This document shows positions 37,041 through 46,366 of a stretch of DNA of 64,000 nt, piece by piece (position 1 is the stretch's first letter; each line of letters starts with the position of its first letter). The stretch spans positions 48,742-112,741 of the forward strand of contig NZ_JASHJL010000017.1 of NCBI RefSeq assembly GCF_030733205.1, read 5' to 3'. The translations under genes were made by a program, and so were the position numbers. This stretch comes from Mameliella sp. MMSF_3455 (GTDB lineage Bacteria; Pseudomonadota; Alphaproteobacteria; Rhodobacterales; Rhodobacteraceae). Under the pieces are notes generated by a model that searched no databases, was not told where the DNA came from, and saw only the letters and a program-made list of their open reading frames with translations.

Positions 37041-37316
37041 CTAGCAAGCCTTGCCCGCGGAACGCATTCGCAACACGGTTTCATCGTGCAGAAATGCGCG
37101 AAACCAATTGGTTGCAGCGCATTTGCCGCAACTGGCGCAGATCTCCCTGGCGAGGGCCGTGTCCATTCCGGGATCGCCCGTCATCCCCTGCAGCGCGGCA
37201 AGGGGCCGCCCGCAGGCAGAGCGCGGAAATGCACCTGGCTCGTCTGCGGTTTTGACTTTGTCTCGTGCGTGTTCTTCAGCTGCGCGGGGTTCGAAGCTTT
37301 CGGTTCGTTCCGACAT
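37041..37316 (-). CDS. Small cysteine-containing hypothetical protein
   Basis: 91 residues. The N-terminus is Glu/Arg-rich; the C-terminal half has a CASCGKC motif (CxxCxxC) and a final Cys (RMRSAGKAC), suggesting metal or Fe-S binding. GAGG precedes the ATG, and the gene begins 12 bases after the 2OG-oxygenase stop on the same strand, so the two may be cotranscribed. No family recognised. Confidence 0.45.
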   Translation of the reverse strand: MSERTESFEPRAAEEHARDKVKTADEPGAFPRSACGRPLAALQGMTGDPGMDTALAREICASCGKCAATNWFRAFLHDETVLRMRSAGKAC

Positions 37317-37328
37317 TTTCCCGACCTC

Positions 37329-38195
37329 TTACCCGTTCAAGCCGTCGTCGTTCTTCGCGGATGACGCGTGCTCACCGGTGACACGGCCGAAAATCTGTTT
37401 TGTTTTCTCAGGATTCCCGAGGCGCCCTGGCTCGCGCGAATAGGCAAAAATCACGGTGTGCCGGTCTTGCGAACCACGAATGGTGGACACGCGGTGCAGG
37501 GAGTATCGGCCGAAGAAGATCTGCAGATCGCCAGCGCGCAGGTCGAGAAATTTCACCTGGCTTTCGTCACCTTCCAGAACCGCGCCTACCTCGTCGTAGT
37601 TCTCGCTACCGGGGCGACGAATCTGCGGGCAGTAGTCAAAGCTGCCACCTTCATCCGGTGGCTGCGTCAGCAGGGTGACGATGAATTCGTTGCTGTCGAA
37701 GTGCCAGCCGTGGCCTGTTCCGGGCTTCAGCACGTTCACTACGAGTTGCGCCAGCGGATCGCCGAACTCGTGGATTTCTACGAGTCCGAGGCAGGCACCA
37801 ACGAAGCGGCGAAAATCGGCGTCGTGATAGAGTTGCCGGATCTGTGCCGTGTCCGGAATGAAGTCTCCGGCGACGAATCCGTTGTCGCGTTTGACTTCTA
37901 CGCGCCGTGGGTCGCCCTCCGGATGATCCGGGTTCGGTGTGTTGCCATAGACGGTGGCGCGAGAAGAGGTGAAATGTGCCTTTGGCGCGAGGCCGGCGGT
38001 TTCTTCGGCCAGGGCAGGCAGCGCATCGGGGCGGATCAGTCCGCGCAGCACGCAGCACCCGTCGTGTTCCAACGCCTCTCGCGCCTCCGTGACGCGCAGG
38101 CGGTAGGTGGCGCTGTCGGGATCTCTGAGCGGGAAGCGTTCGGTATCAACGCAACCGAGCGCATCGACGTCTGTCTTGGCGATTGTCTCTTGCAT
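37329..38195 (-). CDS. 2-oxoglutarate/Fe(II) oxygenase of the HalD/BesD-like family
   Basis: 288 residues. The facial triad is visible: HFD at 165-167 in GHGWHFDSNEFIVTLL, with the distal His and the 2OG-binding Arg in GRYSLHRVSTIRG. The family includes radical halogenases in which the Asp is replaced by Gly; here Asp167 is kept, so hydroxylation is expected rather than chlorination. It is divergent from the TetR/ABC operon and shares an AATTGGAC-type site with it, so its substrate is probably the imported amine or amino-acid derivative. The ATG at 38195 follows AAAGGTG. Confidence 0.82.
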   Translation of the reverse strand: MQETIAKTDVDALGCVDTERFPLRDPDSATYRLRVTEAREALEHDGCCVLRGLIRPDALPALAEETAGLAPKAHFTSSRATVYGNTPNPDHPEGDPRRVEVKRDNGFVAGDFIPDTAQIRQLYHDADFRRFVGACLGLVEIHEFGDPLAQLVVNVLKPGTGHGWHFDSNEFIVTLLTQPPDEGGSFDYCPQIRRPGSENYDEVGAVLEGDESQVKFLDLRAGDLQIFFGRYSLHRVSTIRGSQDRHTVIFAYSREPGRLGNPEKTKQIFGRVTGEHASSAKNDDGLNG

Positions 38196-38292
38196 GGGAT
38201 GCACCTTTCAAGGCTGTGGCGGACCTTTGCGGGGCTTTGGGCCCGCTGGTCCGCATGATTGACAGCGCAAGGGTGCGGCGGTGTGGTGCCCG

Positions 38293-38310
38293 GTCCAATT
38301 GAAATCAATT
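38293..38310. promoter_or_regulatory. Operator candidate upstream of the 2OG-oxygenase gene
   Basis: GTCCAATTGAAATCAATT, containing the perfect palindrome AATTGA-AA-TCAATT (38297-38310) and the half-site GTCCAATT shared with the palindrome at 39120-39135. It lies between the TetR gene end and the 2OG-oxygenase start, about 100 bases from that start. Confidence 0.5.
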
Positions 38311-38330
38311 TCGGGGGCCGGGAATTGAAT

Positions 38331-39017
38331 TCATGCGGGGTGGTCGCGCAGTGCTCCATTCAGTCCGAAATGATTGGGAAAGAGGCCCGAAAGAAAGCGG
38401 AAGATGATGCGGCAAGCCTGCTCGCGGTCGAAAGCGTCCTCATGCAGGAGGTAGTCGGTCCACATGCCCTCCAGAAAGGCCAGTGTTCCGTGTGTGGCGT
38501 CACGCGCCGTTTGCGAAGGGTCGCCAACTTTTTCCGCACGGCAGATGTTTGAAAAGGCCTTCATCAGCAAAGCGCGCAATCGGTCGTCACGGGTATCGCT
38601 GAAAGACTGTATCGACTTGCGCTCGCGGGCCTCTCCGCGGAACGCGTACCAGATGCTGACATTGTAGCCGTTCAGGATCGACGGGCTCATATCCGACCGG
38701 ATCACCGCCTCGACCGTTTCTTGCGGCAGCGCCTCGGGCCCGGTCTCTTCGAGCAGCGCATAGAGATTGTCGAAATACTGGTTGCTCGCATGGGCGATGG
38801 CGGCCTCGATCAACCCGTCCTTGCCGTTGAAATGGAAATGGATCAGCCCGCGGGAAAGTCCGGCCCGTTCGATGATGGTGCTGACCGAGGTTCTGGCGAT
38901 TCCGAGTTCGGCCACGCAATCGAGCGTCGCCTCAATCATTGCCAGACGGTTGCGTTCGCGCAGCTGTGCCCGGCGTCCACCGTTGTTGTCTGACGGGTCA
39001 TGCGAACTTTCTGTCAT
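38331..39017 (-). CDS. TetR-family regulator (BetI-like)
   Basis: 228 residues. The N-terminal HTH reads IEATLDCVAELGIARTSVST then IIERAGLSRGLIHFHFNGKD; the C-terminal ligand domain includes SIWYAFRGEARERK, reminiscent of BetI-type regulators of choline/betaine genes. It lies between the leftward 2OG-oxygenase and the rightward ABC/demethylase operon and probably controls both. GAGGAG precedes the ATG; a palindrome in front of the ABC operon is its likely target. Confidence 0.9.
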   Translation of the reverse strand: MTESSHDPSDNNGGRRAQLRERNRLAMIEATLDCVAELGIARTSVSTIIERAGLSRGLIHFHFNGKDGLIEAAIAHASNQYFDNLYALLEETGPEALPQETVEAVIRSDMSPSILNGYNVSIWYAFRGEARERKSIQSFSDTRDDRLRALLMKAFSNICRAEKVGDPSQTARDATHGTLAFLEGMWTDYLLHEDAFDREQACRIIFRFLSGLFPNHFGLNGALRDHPA

Positions 39018-39119
39018 GCCAAGCTCCTCGTTTCGCCGCATTTTTGCGCTTTCTGGGCGCCGAAAACAAACATGCCACGCAGTCCTATTGACAGCTAGCA
39101 TCCTTGTCGTCATTTTTAA

Positions 39120-39135
39120 TTGGACAATCGTCCAA
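39120..39135. promoter_or_regulatory. TetR operator candidate upstream of the ABC operon
   Basis: TTGGAC-AATC-GTCCAA, a 6-base perfect inverted repeat with a 4-base centre, flanked by AA/TT on both sides. It lies 27 bases before the first permease start and 103 bases before the TetR start. A TTGACA hexamer lies at 39088-39093. Confidence 0.6.
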
Positions 39136-39161
39136 ATTAAATCCGATGGTCCGGGAGTATC

Positions 39162-40022
39162 ATGATCAGACTTAGGTCAGAGGCATCGCGCGGCATGGCG
39201 CTCAGCGCGCCGGCGACGCTCTACGTCGGGCTGCTTGTCGCGGCGCCGCTGGGCATTCTGGTGGTCTACAGCTTCTGGTCGCAAACCTACGTCAGCATCG
39301 ACCGAAGCTTTACTTGGGAAAACTACAGCTCAGCGCTGACGGACCCATTGGTGCGGCACCTGCTTGTTCGGTCCGTCTGGATTGCGGCGCTGGTTACGGC
39401 GGCGACAGTGGTCCTCGCCTATCCGATCGCGTATTTCATTGCGTTCCGCACACGCTACAAGACTCTTTGGCTGCTGCTGATCACCATTCCCTTCTGGACC
39501 AGCTATCTGCTGCGGGTTTTCTCCTGGAAACTGATCCTTGGGTTTAACGGGCTCATGAACAGCGCGCTGATGGCGCTAGGCTTGATCGACGAACCGCTTG
39601 AATTTCTGCTCTACAACGAATTCGCGGTTGTCCTGACCCTTGCGCACGCCTGGGCGCCCTTTGCGATCATGCCGATCTACGTTTCGTTGCAAAAGATCGA
39701 CCCGAGTCTGCTCGAAGCCGCAAGCGATCTCGGTTGCTCGAAAATCGAAAGCTTCCTGCGCGTGACGCTGCCGCTGACCGTGCCGGGGATCATCGCGTCA
39801 TGCCTGATCATCTTCATTCCGACGGTCGGAGACTATGTGACGCCGGCTCTCGTCGGCGGATCGGACGGCAAGATGATCGCCAACCTGATCCAGGTTCAGT
39901 TCGGCGCTGCCAACAACTGGCCGCTGGGGGCCACGCTCTCGCTGCTGGCCATGGTTTCGGTCGGGCTGGTGGCCGGCGGCTTTGTCGTGGTGTCGAACCT
40001 GATGGCAAGGAGGATCAGATGA
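39162..40022 (+). CDS. Spermidine/putrescine-type ABC transporter permease (PotB-like)
   Basis: 286 residues with six TM segments. Motifs: PFWTSYLLRVFSWKLILG and the EAA loop EAASDLGCSKIESFLRVTLP. It is the first gene of the import operon, and its stop overlaps the next permease start (ATGA). The Pot/Opu-type importer next to N-demethylases suggests a methylated amine or betaine rather than polyamines. Confidence 0.92.
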   Translation: MIRLRSEASRGMALSAPATLYVGLLVAAPLGILVVYSFWSQTYVSIDRSFTWENYSSALTDPLVRHLLVRSVWIAALVTAATVVLAYPIAYFIAFRTRYKTLWLLLITIPFWTSYLLRVFSWKLILGFNGLMNSALMALGLIDEPLEFLLYNEFAVVLTLAHAWAPFAIMPIYVSLQKIDPSLLEAASDLGCSKIESFLRVTLPLTVPGIIASCLIIFIPTVGDYVTPALVGGSDGKMIANLIQVQFGAANNWPLGATLSLLAMVSVGLVAGGFVVVSNLMARRIR

Positions 40023-40816
40023 CCCGGCTTGTCCGAAATTTCCCCGGCCTGACGACCTATGCGGTGTTGTACCTGGTCTTCCTCTATGTGCCGGTGCTTC
40101 TTCTGCCGCTCTTCTCGCTCAACGACGGGACGATCGTCGCCTTTCCGATCAAGGGGTTCACGCTGAAATGGTATGCGGAACTCGTCGGGCAGGAGGCGCT
40201 TCTGCAATCGCTGGTGAACAGCCTTATCGTGGGAGGGGTGACGGCATTGCTTGCCACGTCGCTTGGTATGTTTGCGGCGCGTGCCTATGTGCGCAACCGT
40301 TTCACCGGGCGCGAATTCTCCGAAGCTCTGGTCATGCTGCCGCTGGTCGTGCCGGGCATCATCGTGGCCTCTTCGTTCCTCGTCCTGTTTCTGTCCATCG
40401 GTCTGAAACCCTCGCTGACTGCAGTTATCCTGGGCCACACCTTCCTGACTGTGCCCTTTGCCGTTGCGATCATGAAATCGGCCTTCGACGAGTTCGATCC
40501 CGCACTGGAGGAAGCGGCCTATGATCTGGGCGAAACGGTGTTCGGTACGTTCCGGCGCGTGACGGTGCCGATCGTGGCGCCGGGCATCGTGGCCAGCTTT
40601 CTGGTCACGTTCACGGTGTCGTTCGACGAGTTCATCCTCGCGTTTTTCCTGGGCGGCGATCAACCCACGCTGCCGGTCTACATCTGGAGCCAGATCCGGT
40701 TTCCCGCCAAGTTGCCGAATACGCTGGCGCTGGGTTCCTGCCTGTTGGCGTTTTCCGTTGTGTTGCTGGTCACCGCCGAATTTTTTCGCCGCCGCTCGGC
40801 CAAGTCCGGGTCATGA
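40019..40816 (+). CDS. Spermidine/putrescine-type ABC transporter permease (PotC-like)
   Basis: 265 residues with six TM segments. The EAA loop is EEAAYDLGETVFGTFRRVTV, with the PotC-typical TVSFDEFILAFFLGG near the end. The ATG overlaps the PotB stop; frames extending further upstream do not encode family sequence. It is followed 16 bases later by the ATPase gene. Confidence 0.92.
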   Translation: MTRLVRNFPGLTTYAVLYLVFLYVPVLLLPLFSLNDGTIVAFPIKGFTLKWYAELVGQEALLQSLVNSLIVGGVTALLATSLGMFAARAYVRNRFTGREFSEALVMLPLVVPGIIVASSFLVLFLSIGLKPSLTAVILGHTFLTVPFAVAIMKSAFDEFDPALEEAAYDLGETVFGTFRRVTVPIVAPGIVASFLVTFTVSFDEFILAFFLGGDQPTLPVYIWSQIRFPAKLPNTLALGSCLLAFSVVLLVTAEFFRRRSAKSGS

Positions 40817-40832
40817 AGGGGAAGCATAATAC

Positions 40833-41966
40833 ATGATAGACGACCCGATCATCCATCTCTCCGGTGTCGACAAGCGCTTCGGCACCTTCAAGGCGGTCGA
40901 CAAACTCGACCTCAAGCTGAAAGCGGGTGAGTTCTTTTCGCTTCTTGGGCCGTCCGGTTGCGGCAAGACAACGGCGTTAAGGATCATTGCCGGTTTTCAG
41001 GAGCCAACAGCCGGGACGGTGCGCATTGACGGTCAAGACATGGCCGGGATCCCGGCCAACAAACGTCCTACCAACATGGTCTTCCAGAGCTACGCGATCT
41101 TTCCGCATCTAAATGTCGGGCACAACGTTGGCTTTGGTCTCGTGAAGCAGGGCTTGTCGCGCCAGGCACGACGGGACCGTATCGCCGAGGCGCTGGAGAT
41201 GGTCGAACTCGGCAGGATGGAGAACCGCAAGGCCGATCAGCTTTCGGGCGGACAGCGGCAGCGCGTGGCGTTGGCCCGGGCGCTGGTGATGAGACCGAAG
41301 GTGCTGCTGCTCGACGAGCCGCTTTCGGCGCTGGACAAGAACCTGCGCGAGGCGATGCAGCTTGAACTGCGCGGGCTTCAGCAGTCCATCGGGATCACCT
41401 TCGTGATGGTTACGCACGACCAGTACGAAGCCATGACCATGTCCGACCGGATTGGCGTCATGTTCAACGGTCGACTGGAGCAGGTGGATGCGCCTGCAAC
41501 GCTTTACGCCCGACCCGCCAATCGCGACGTGGCGGCCTTCATCGGTGGCATGAACTTTCTGCCGGCCCGGAGTGCAGACCAGTCCGGTGAGACGATCGCG
41601 GTCGAGTTGCCCGGCTTTGGCAAGATCAAGATCCAGCGCAATGCCAACGTGACCAAACGCGGCAGCGGGCTTCTCGTAGGCATCCGGCCCGAACAGCTCG
41701 ACATCTCGCGTGAGCGGCCCACGGATTACGATGCGACACTGGAGGCGAAGGTCGAGAACGTCGCCTTCTACGGTGAGAGCGTGCACTACCATGTCCGCGC
41801 CGAGGGCGTGCCAAGCACAATCGTCGTCGCGGTACCCAACTATTTCCACACCGTCGATTTCAATCGTGGCGACACGGTTTTCATCGGCGTGCAAAGCGCC
41901 TCGGTCATCGACCTTGGCAACGACAGCCAAACGCAAAACATCGAGAACGGGGAGTTCACCACATGA
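40833..41966 (+). CDS. Spermidine/putrescine-type ABC transporter ATPase (PotA-like)
   Basis: 377 residues with Walker A (GPSGCGKTT), signature (LSGGQRQR), Walker B (VLLLDEPLSALD), switch His (MVTHDQ) and a C-terminal TOBE domain (GIRPEQLDISRE). The stop overlaps the start of the binding-protein gene. GAAGGGGAAG precedes the ATG. Confidence 0.94.
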   Translation: MIDDPIIHLSGVDKRFGTFKAVDKLDLKLKAGEFFSLLGPSGCGKTTALRIIAGFQEPTAGTVRIDGQDMAGIPANKRPTNMVFQSYAIFPHLNVGHNVGFGLVKQGLSRQARRDRIAEALEMVELGRMENRKADQLSGGQRQRVALARALVMRPKVLLLDEPLSALDKNLREAMQLELRGLQQSIGITFVMVTHDQYEAMTMSDRIGVMFNGRLEQVDAPATLYARPANRDVAAFIGGMNFLPARSADQSGETIAVELPGFGKIKIQRNANVTKRGSGLLVGIRPEQLDISRERPTDYDATLEAKVENVAFYGESVHYHVRAEGVPSTIVVAVPNYFHTVDFNRGDTVFIGVQSASVIDLGNDSQTQNIENGEFTT

Positions 41967-43018
41967 CACTTTCGGCACCCAGACTAAGCGCCTTGGCCTG
42001 CCTGCTGGCTGGCGCCGCACATGCCGAAGGCGGCGATCTGACCGTCTTTGACTGGTCGGGCTACGAGGATCCGGGTTTCTTCGGGACCTATGTCGAGAAA
42101 TACGGAGAGGCCCCGACGTATTCCTACTTTGGCAGCCAGGATGAGGCCTTCACCAAACTGCAATCCGGTTTCGAGGCCGATCTGGCCCACCCCTGCACCG
42201 ATGCCACGCGGAAATGGGCGGCGGCAGGGATCATCCAGCCGATCGACACATCGAGGCTCGACAACTGGGACGCCATGTTGCCGACGATCAAGGAGATGGA
42301 CGGTATCTCTTTCGACGGGGAAACATGGATGGTGCCCTTCGAGTGGGGCAATACCGGCCTGATCTACCGGTCCGACCAGATCTCAGAGGCGGAAATCTCG
42401 CTTCAGGCCCTCACTAATCCCAAGTACCGGGGCAAGGTCGCGATCCCCGACGGGGCGGCGTCGGCCTACGCGATGGCGGCCCTGGGGGCGGGTGTTGCGG
42501 ACAACTACACCGACATGAGCGACGAGGAATTCCGCAAAGCCTCGGACTTCCTGCGGGCCGTGCATCCCAACGTGCGTTTCTACTGGTCCGATGCGGGTCA
42601 GCTCGATCAGGCGCTGGCCTCGGGCGAAGTGACCATGGGCTGGGCCTGGAACCAGACCGAACTCAACCTGATCTGGAATGACGTCCCGGCGCAGATGATG
42701 CGTGGCGAGGGCAAAGGCATCGCCACCTGGGTCTGCGGCTATGTCCACATGGCGAACGCCTCTGCGACCGACGAGCAGGTTTATGACATGCTCAACGCCC
42801 TCACTCAGGCGGAAAGCGGCAAGTATATCATCGAGAACTGGGGCTATCCGCATTCCAACGCTGACTCGTTCGACATTTCCGACCAGGACATGATCGAGAC
42901 CTACGGTTTCGATGACCCCAAGGCGCTTTTCGACAACAGCCTGTTCTTCGACGCCGTCGACCCGGAACTGGAAGCCAGGATGCTGCAGGAATTCGAGCGC
43001 ATCAAGGCAGGCTTTTAA
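41963..43018 (+). CDS. Spermidine/putrescine-type ABC transporter, solute-binding protein (PotD-like)
   Basis: 351 residues with a short signal peptide (about 1-21, LSALACLLAGAAHA). The mature protein opens LTVFDWSGYEDPGFFGTYVE as in PotD/PotF proteins; VPFEWGNTGLIYR and GWAWNQTELNLIW contribute aromatic residues usual for cationic ligands. It comes last of the transporter genes, directly before the TMADH-like demethylase, which is the best clue to the ligand (an N-methylated amino compound). Confidence 0.9.
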   Translation: MTLSAPRLSALACLLAGAAHAEGGDLTVFDWSGYEDPGFFGTYVEKYGEAPTYSYFGSQDEAFTKLQSGFEADLAHPCTDATRKWAAAGIIQPIDTSRLDNWDAMLPTIKEMDGISFDGETWMVPFEWGNTGLIYRSDQISEAEISLQALTNPKYRGKVAIPDGAASAYAMAALGAGVADNYTDMSDEEFRKASDFLRAVHPNVRFYWSDAGQLDQALASGEVTMGWAWNQTELNLIWNDVPAQMMRGEGKGIATWVCGYVHMANASATDEQVYDMLNALTQAESGKYIIENWGYPHSNADSFDISDQDMIETYGFDDPKALFDNSLFFDAVDPELEARMLQEFERIKAGF

Positions 43019-43082
43019 TCCTGTCCTGAAAACCGGGGGCGGTGATTCCCCCCGTCTCCTATCGCAAGGAAGGAATGCGCCA

Positions 43083-45140
43083 GTGAAACGCGCAGACGCT
43101 TATGACGTGCTTTTCGAACCTGTCCGCATCGGACCTGTGACCGCGCGCAACCGTTTCTATCAGGTGCCCCATTGCAATGGCTTGGGGCATCTTCGCCCGC
43201 GCGCCGAGGCCGCGTTGCGCGGTATGAAGGCCGAAGGCGGTTGGGGGGTGGTCTGCAACCAGGAGACCGAGATCCACCCGACCTCGGATCTCGCTCCTTA
43301 CGCCGAGGGGCGCCTCTGGGATGACCGCGACGTGCCCGCATTGCGGCTGATGACCGAGGCGGTTCACCGTCATGGATCTCTCGCCGGGATCGAATTGGCC
43401 CATAACGGCAACCATGCGCCGAACCTTTTGACGCGTGCCCGTGCTCTGGCGCCGGTTGATACCATCCTCGAGGCGGGCTTCGCGCCGCAGGCGCGCGCGA
43501 TGGACAAGCAAGATCTGCGCAACCTGCGCCACTGGCACCGCAACGCCGCGCGCCGGGCCAGGGACGCGGGTTTCGACATCATCTACGTCTACGCCGGCCA
43601 TTACATGACCGTGGCACATCAGTTCTTGCTGCCCCAGTACAATGATCGCAGTGACGAATATGGCGGCAGCCTGGAAAACCGTGTGCGTCTGACGCGCGAG
43701 TTGCTCGAAGACACTCTGGACGTGGTCGGCGGCGAAAGCGCCGTTGCCTTCCGCTTTGCCATCGACGAGATGCTGGGCGCCGATGCAATGCAGGCCGAGG
43801 AGGAAGGCCGCGCCGTGGTCGAACTGTTGGCCGAACTGCCCGACCTTTGGGATGTGAACGTCGCGGGTTGGAAAAACGACTCCCAGACGACCCGGTTCCA
43901 GGCCGAGGACAGCTACCAGACCCGCTATCTGGAATTCGTCAAGAAAATCACCTCGAAACCCGTGGTCGGCGTCGGGCGCTTCACGTCGCCTGACACGATG
44001 GCGGCGCTGGTCCGCAGGGGCGTACTGGACCTGATCGGCGCCGCGCGTCCGTCAATCGCCGACCCGTTCCTGCCGAAGAAGATCGAGGAAGGTCGGATCG
44101 ACGAAATCCGCGAATGCATCGGCTGCAACATCTGCGTTTCCGCCGACATGCAGGGGGTGCCGATCCGTTGCACCCAGAACCCGACCATGGGCGAGGAATG
44201 GCGCCGCGGATGGCACCCCGAGACGATCGAAAGCACGGCCGACGAACAAGCCGCGCTGGTGGTCGGTTCTGGACCCGCCGGGCTGGAATGCGCCATGCAG
44301 CTTGCTCGGCGCGGCTGTCACGTGACGCTTGCCGAAGCTGGGCGAGAGTTGGGCGGCCGGGTCCGGAGGGAAGCCGGGCTCGCAGGCCTGTCTGCCTGGG
44401 GCCGGGTGATGGACTATCGCCTGAACGATCTTCGACAGCGGGCAAACGTGGATATCTTTCTCGACAGCGAACTCGGCGCGGAGGACGTTCTGGAACTCGG
44501 CGTGCCGAATGTCTTTGTCGCAACCGGATCGCGTTGGCGGCGGGATGGCCGTGGCCGGACCGCCAGGCATGGCATCGAGATCGCCGCTGATGCCACGATA
44601 CTGACACCTGACGATATCATGGACGGCACCCAGCCAGTGCCCGGGCCGCTGGTCATCTATGACGACGAGCATGGCTATCTCGCCGGAGTTCTGGCCGAGC
44701 AACTCGCCGGATCGGGCCACTCAATCACCTTCGTGACGACGGCGCACCTCGTCTCGCCCTTCACCGAGTTTACTCTTGAACAAGAACGGGTGCAGAAATC
44801 CCTGATCGAAAAGGGCGTGACGATCGTCACCGCGCAGGCCGTAGAGCGTATCGAAAAGGGCGTCTGCCACCTCGCGTGTGTATATTCCGGACGTCAGACG
44901 AGGCTCGAAGCCACCACCACGCTGCTGGTGACACAGCGCGAGCGTGTCCTGTCGCTCTACGATGCTCTTCTCGGTCAGGCCGGCCTGTCCCATCTCGAAC
45001 TCATCGGTGACGCCACTGGCCCGGGGTTGATCGCCGATGCCGTCTATTCCGGACACAAGGCCGCCCGGGATTTCGGACGCGACCGCGATGCAGTGGAAAT
45101 GGACTTCTTCCGCCGCGAAACGACAGCCCTAGTAGGATGA
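43083..45140 (+). CDS. TMADH-family N-demethylase (DgcA/StcD-like)
   Basis: 685-residue flavoprotein. The N-terminal TIM barrel has NRFYQVPHCNG with Cys31 at the position of the covalent FMN cysteine of trimethylamine dehydrogenase. A [4Fe-4S] site uses C345, C348, C351 (CIGCNIC) and C363, and a Rossmann domain follows (LVVGSGPAGLECAMQLARRG). By my alignment from memory, the TMADH cage residue Tyr60 is Glu here (CNQETEIHP). Length and this change fit DgcA (dimethylglycine) or N-methylproline demethylases better than TMADH. It starts with GTG after AAGGAAGGAA. Confidence 0.88.
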   Translation: MKRADAYDVLFEPVRIGPVTARNRFYQVPHCNGLGHLRPRAEAALRGMKAEGGWGVVCNQETEIHPTSDLAPYAEGRLWDDRDVPALRLMTEAVHRHGSLAGIELAHNGNHAPNLLTRARALAPVDTILEAGFAPQARAMDKQDLRNLRHWHRNAARRARDAGFDIIYVYAGHYMTVAHQFLLPQYNDRSDEYGGSLENRVRLTRELLEDTLDVVGGESAVAFRFAIDEMLGADAMQAEEEGRAVVELLAELPDLWDVNVAGWKNDSQTTRFQAEDSYQTRYLEFVKKITSKPVVGVGRFTSPDTMAALVRRGVLDLIGAARPSIADPFLPKKIEEGRIDEIRECIGCNICVSADMQGVPIRCTQNPTMGEEWRRGWHPETIESTADEQAALVVGSGPAGLECAMQLARRGCHVTLAEAGRELGGRVRREAGLAGLSAWGRVMDYRLNDLRQRANVDIFLDSELGAEDVLELGVPNVFVATGSRWRRDGRGRTARHGIEIAADATILTPDDIMDGTQPVPGPLVIYDDEHGYLAGVLAEQLAGSGHSITFVTTAHLVSPFTEFTLEQERVQKSLIEKGVTIVTAQAVERIEKGVCHLACVYSGRQTRLEATTTLLVTQRERVLSLYDALLGQAGLSHLELIGDATGPGLIADAVYSGHKAARDFGRDRDAVEMDFFRRETTALVG

Positions 45141-45150
45141 GGTAATCACG

Positions 45151-46353
45151 ATGACGCAACACCTTGAGGCACTCGCCCGCCTGATCCAGGACTACCAGAA
45201 TGGTTTCGCCCTGCCGCGTGACTTCTACACCTCGCAGGATGTTTTCGACCGTGACATCAGCGCATATTGGAACCGAAGCTGGGTCTGGGCTGGTCACGCC
45301 AGCCAGATTCCCGAACCCGGCGACTACTTCCTGCTGGAATACGGCCCGGAGTCGATCATCGTGGTCCGGGACCGCGAGGGCGAGGTGCGCGCGCATCTCA
45401 ATGTCTGTCGCCATCGCGGCTCGCGAGTCTGCGTCCAGCAGGAAGGCAAGGCGCGGCTCTTTGTCTGCCCCTATCATGCCTGGACCTACGAGCTTTCGGG
45501 CAAGCTGCGTTCCGGGCGGTCGATGGGCGAGGGGTTCGATCCGGGCGAGTACGGTCTTTTGCCTGCACGGGTGATCGTGTTCCAGGGCATGATCTTCGTT
45601 TGCGTCTCGGAAGATGCGCCGCCGATCGAGGCGGGGCTGGAAAAGCTCGCTCCCCTGACCGCGCCTTTCGGGCTGGAGAACCTCAAGGTGGCTCACAAGA
45701 AGGTATACCCTGTGCCAGCCAACTGGAAGCTGGCGCTGGAAAACTACATGGAATGCTATCATTGCGCGCCCTCGCATCAGGAGTATGCCAAGTCGCACAC
45801 GCTCAAAGCGCCGCATGAAATGGAAAAACTGATCGAGCCGCTGCACGAGCGTTCGCGCAAGATCGGCCTTCCGACCCAGGAACTGGACGAAACCGGCTCA
45901 TCCGCGCCGGCACCGGGGGCGGATGTCTATTACCGGCGTTATCCGCTATACGACGGCTACCAGACGGGCAGCCGGGACGGCTCGCCGCTTGCGCCGCCAC
46001 TCGGTACCCTGACGGGCTTCGACGGTGGTGCGACTGACGTACAGGTCGGCGCACTCAACAACTTTCTCATCTATTCCGACCATGTCGTGGGCTATCGTTT
46101 CCTGCCGCGCGGGTTGCAGGAAACCGATATCGAGCTGATCTGGCTTGTGAGCGAAGATGCCGAAGAGCAGAAGGATTACGTCACCGACGACCTGACGTGG
46201 CTGTGGCACGTCACCTCGCTCGATGACGAGCGGATCATCCGCCACAATCAGGAGGGTGTGAATTCGCACCATTTCCGTCCGGGTCCGCTGGCCGAGATGG
46301 AATGGGGAATCACCGGCTTCTACGAAGGTTATCTGGATATGATCCGGCCCTGA
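45151..46353 (+). CDS. Rieske non-heme iron oxygenase, alpha subunit (GbcA/Stc2-like)
   Basis: 400 residues. The Rieske [2Fe-2S] ligands are C86/H88 (CRHRGS) and C106/H109 (CPYH); the mononuclear iron site includes NWKLALENYMECYHC with the following APSHQEY. The family includes enzymes that remove methyl groups from glycine betaine (GbcA) and proline betaine (Stc2). It starts 10 bases after the DgcA-like gene. No reductase component is present in the window, so electrons must come from elsewhere. Substrate inferred as a quaternary ammonium compound. Confidence 0.88.
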   Translation: MTQHLEALARLIQDYQNGFALPRDFYTSQDVFDRDISAYWNRSWVWAGHASQIPEPGDYFLLEYGPESIIVVRDREGEVRAHLNVCRHRGSRVCVQQEGKARLFVCPYHAWTYELSGKLRSGRSMGEGFDPGEYGLLPARVIVFQGMIFVCVSEDAPPIEAGLEKLAPLTAPFGLENLKVAHKKVYPVPANWKLALENYMECYHCAPSHQEYAKSHTLKAPHEMEKLIEPLHERSRKIGLPTQELDETGSSAPAPGADVYYRRYPLYDGYQTGSRDGSPLAPPLGTLTGFDGGATDVQVGALNNFLIYSDHVVGYRFLPRGLQETDIELIWLVSEDAEEQKDYVTDDLTWLWHVTSLDDERIIRHNQEGVNSHHFRPGPLAEMEWGITGFYEGYLDMIRP

Positions 46354-46366
46354 CGGCGCCTGCGCT

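Noticed and set aside
37329..38195. Amino-acid halogenase
   Set aside because: The iron-binding acid Asp167 is present, whereas halogenases of this family have Gly there.
39162..43018. True polyamine (spermidine/putrescine) importer
   Set aside because: The family matches, but the operon context of N-demethylases makes a methylated amine a better guess, so I kept only the family name.
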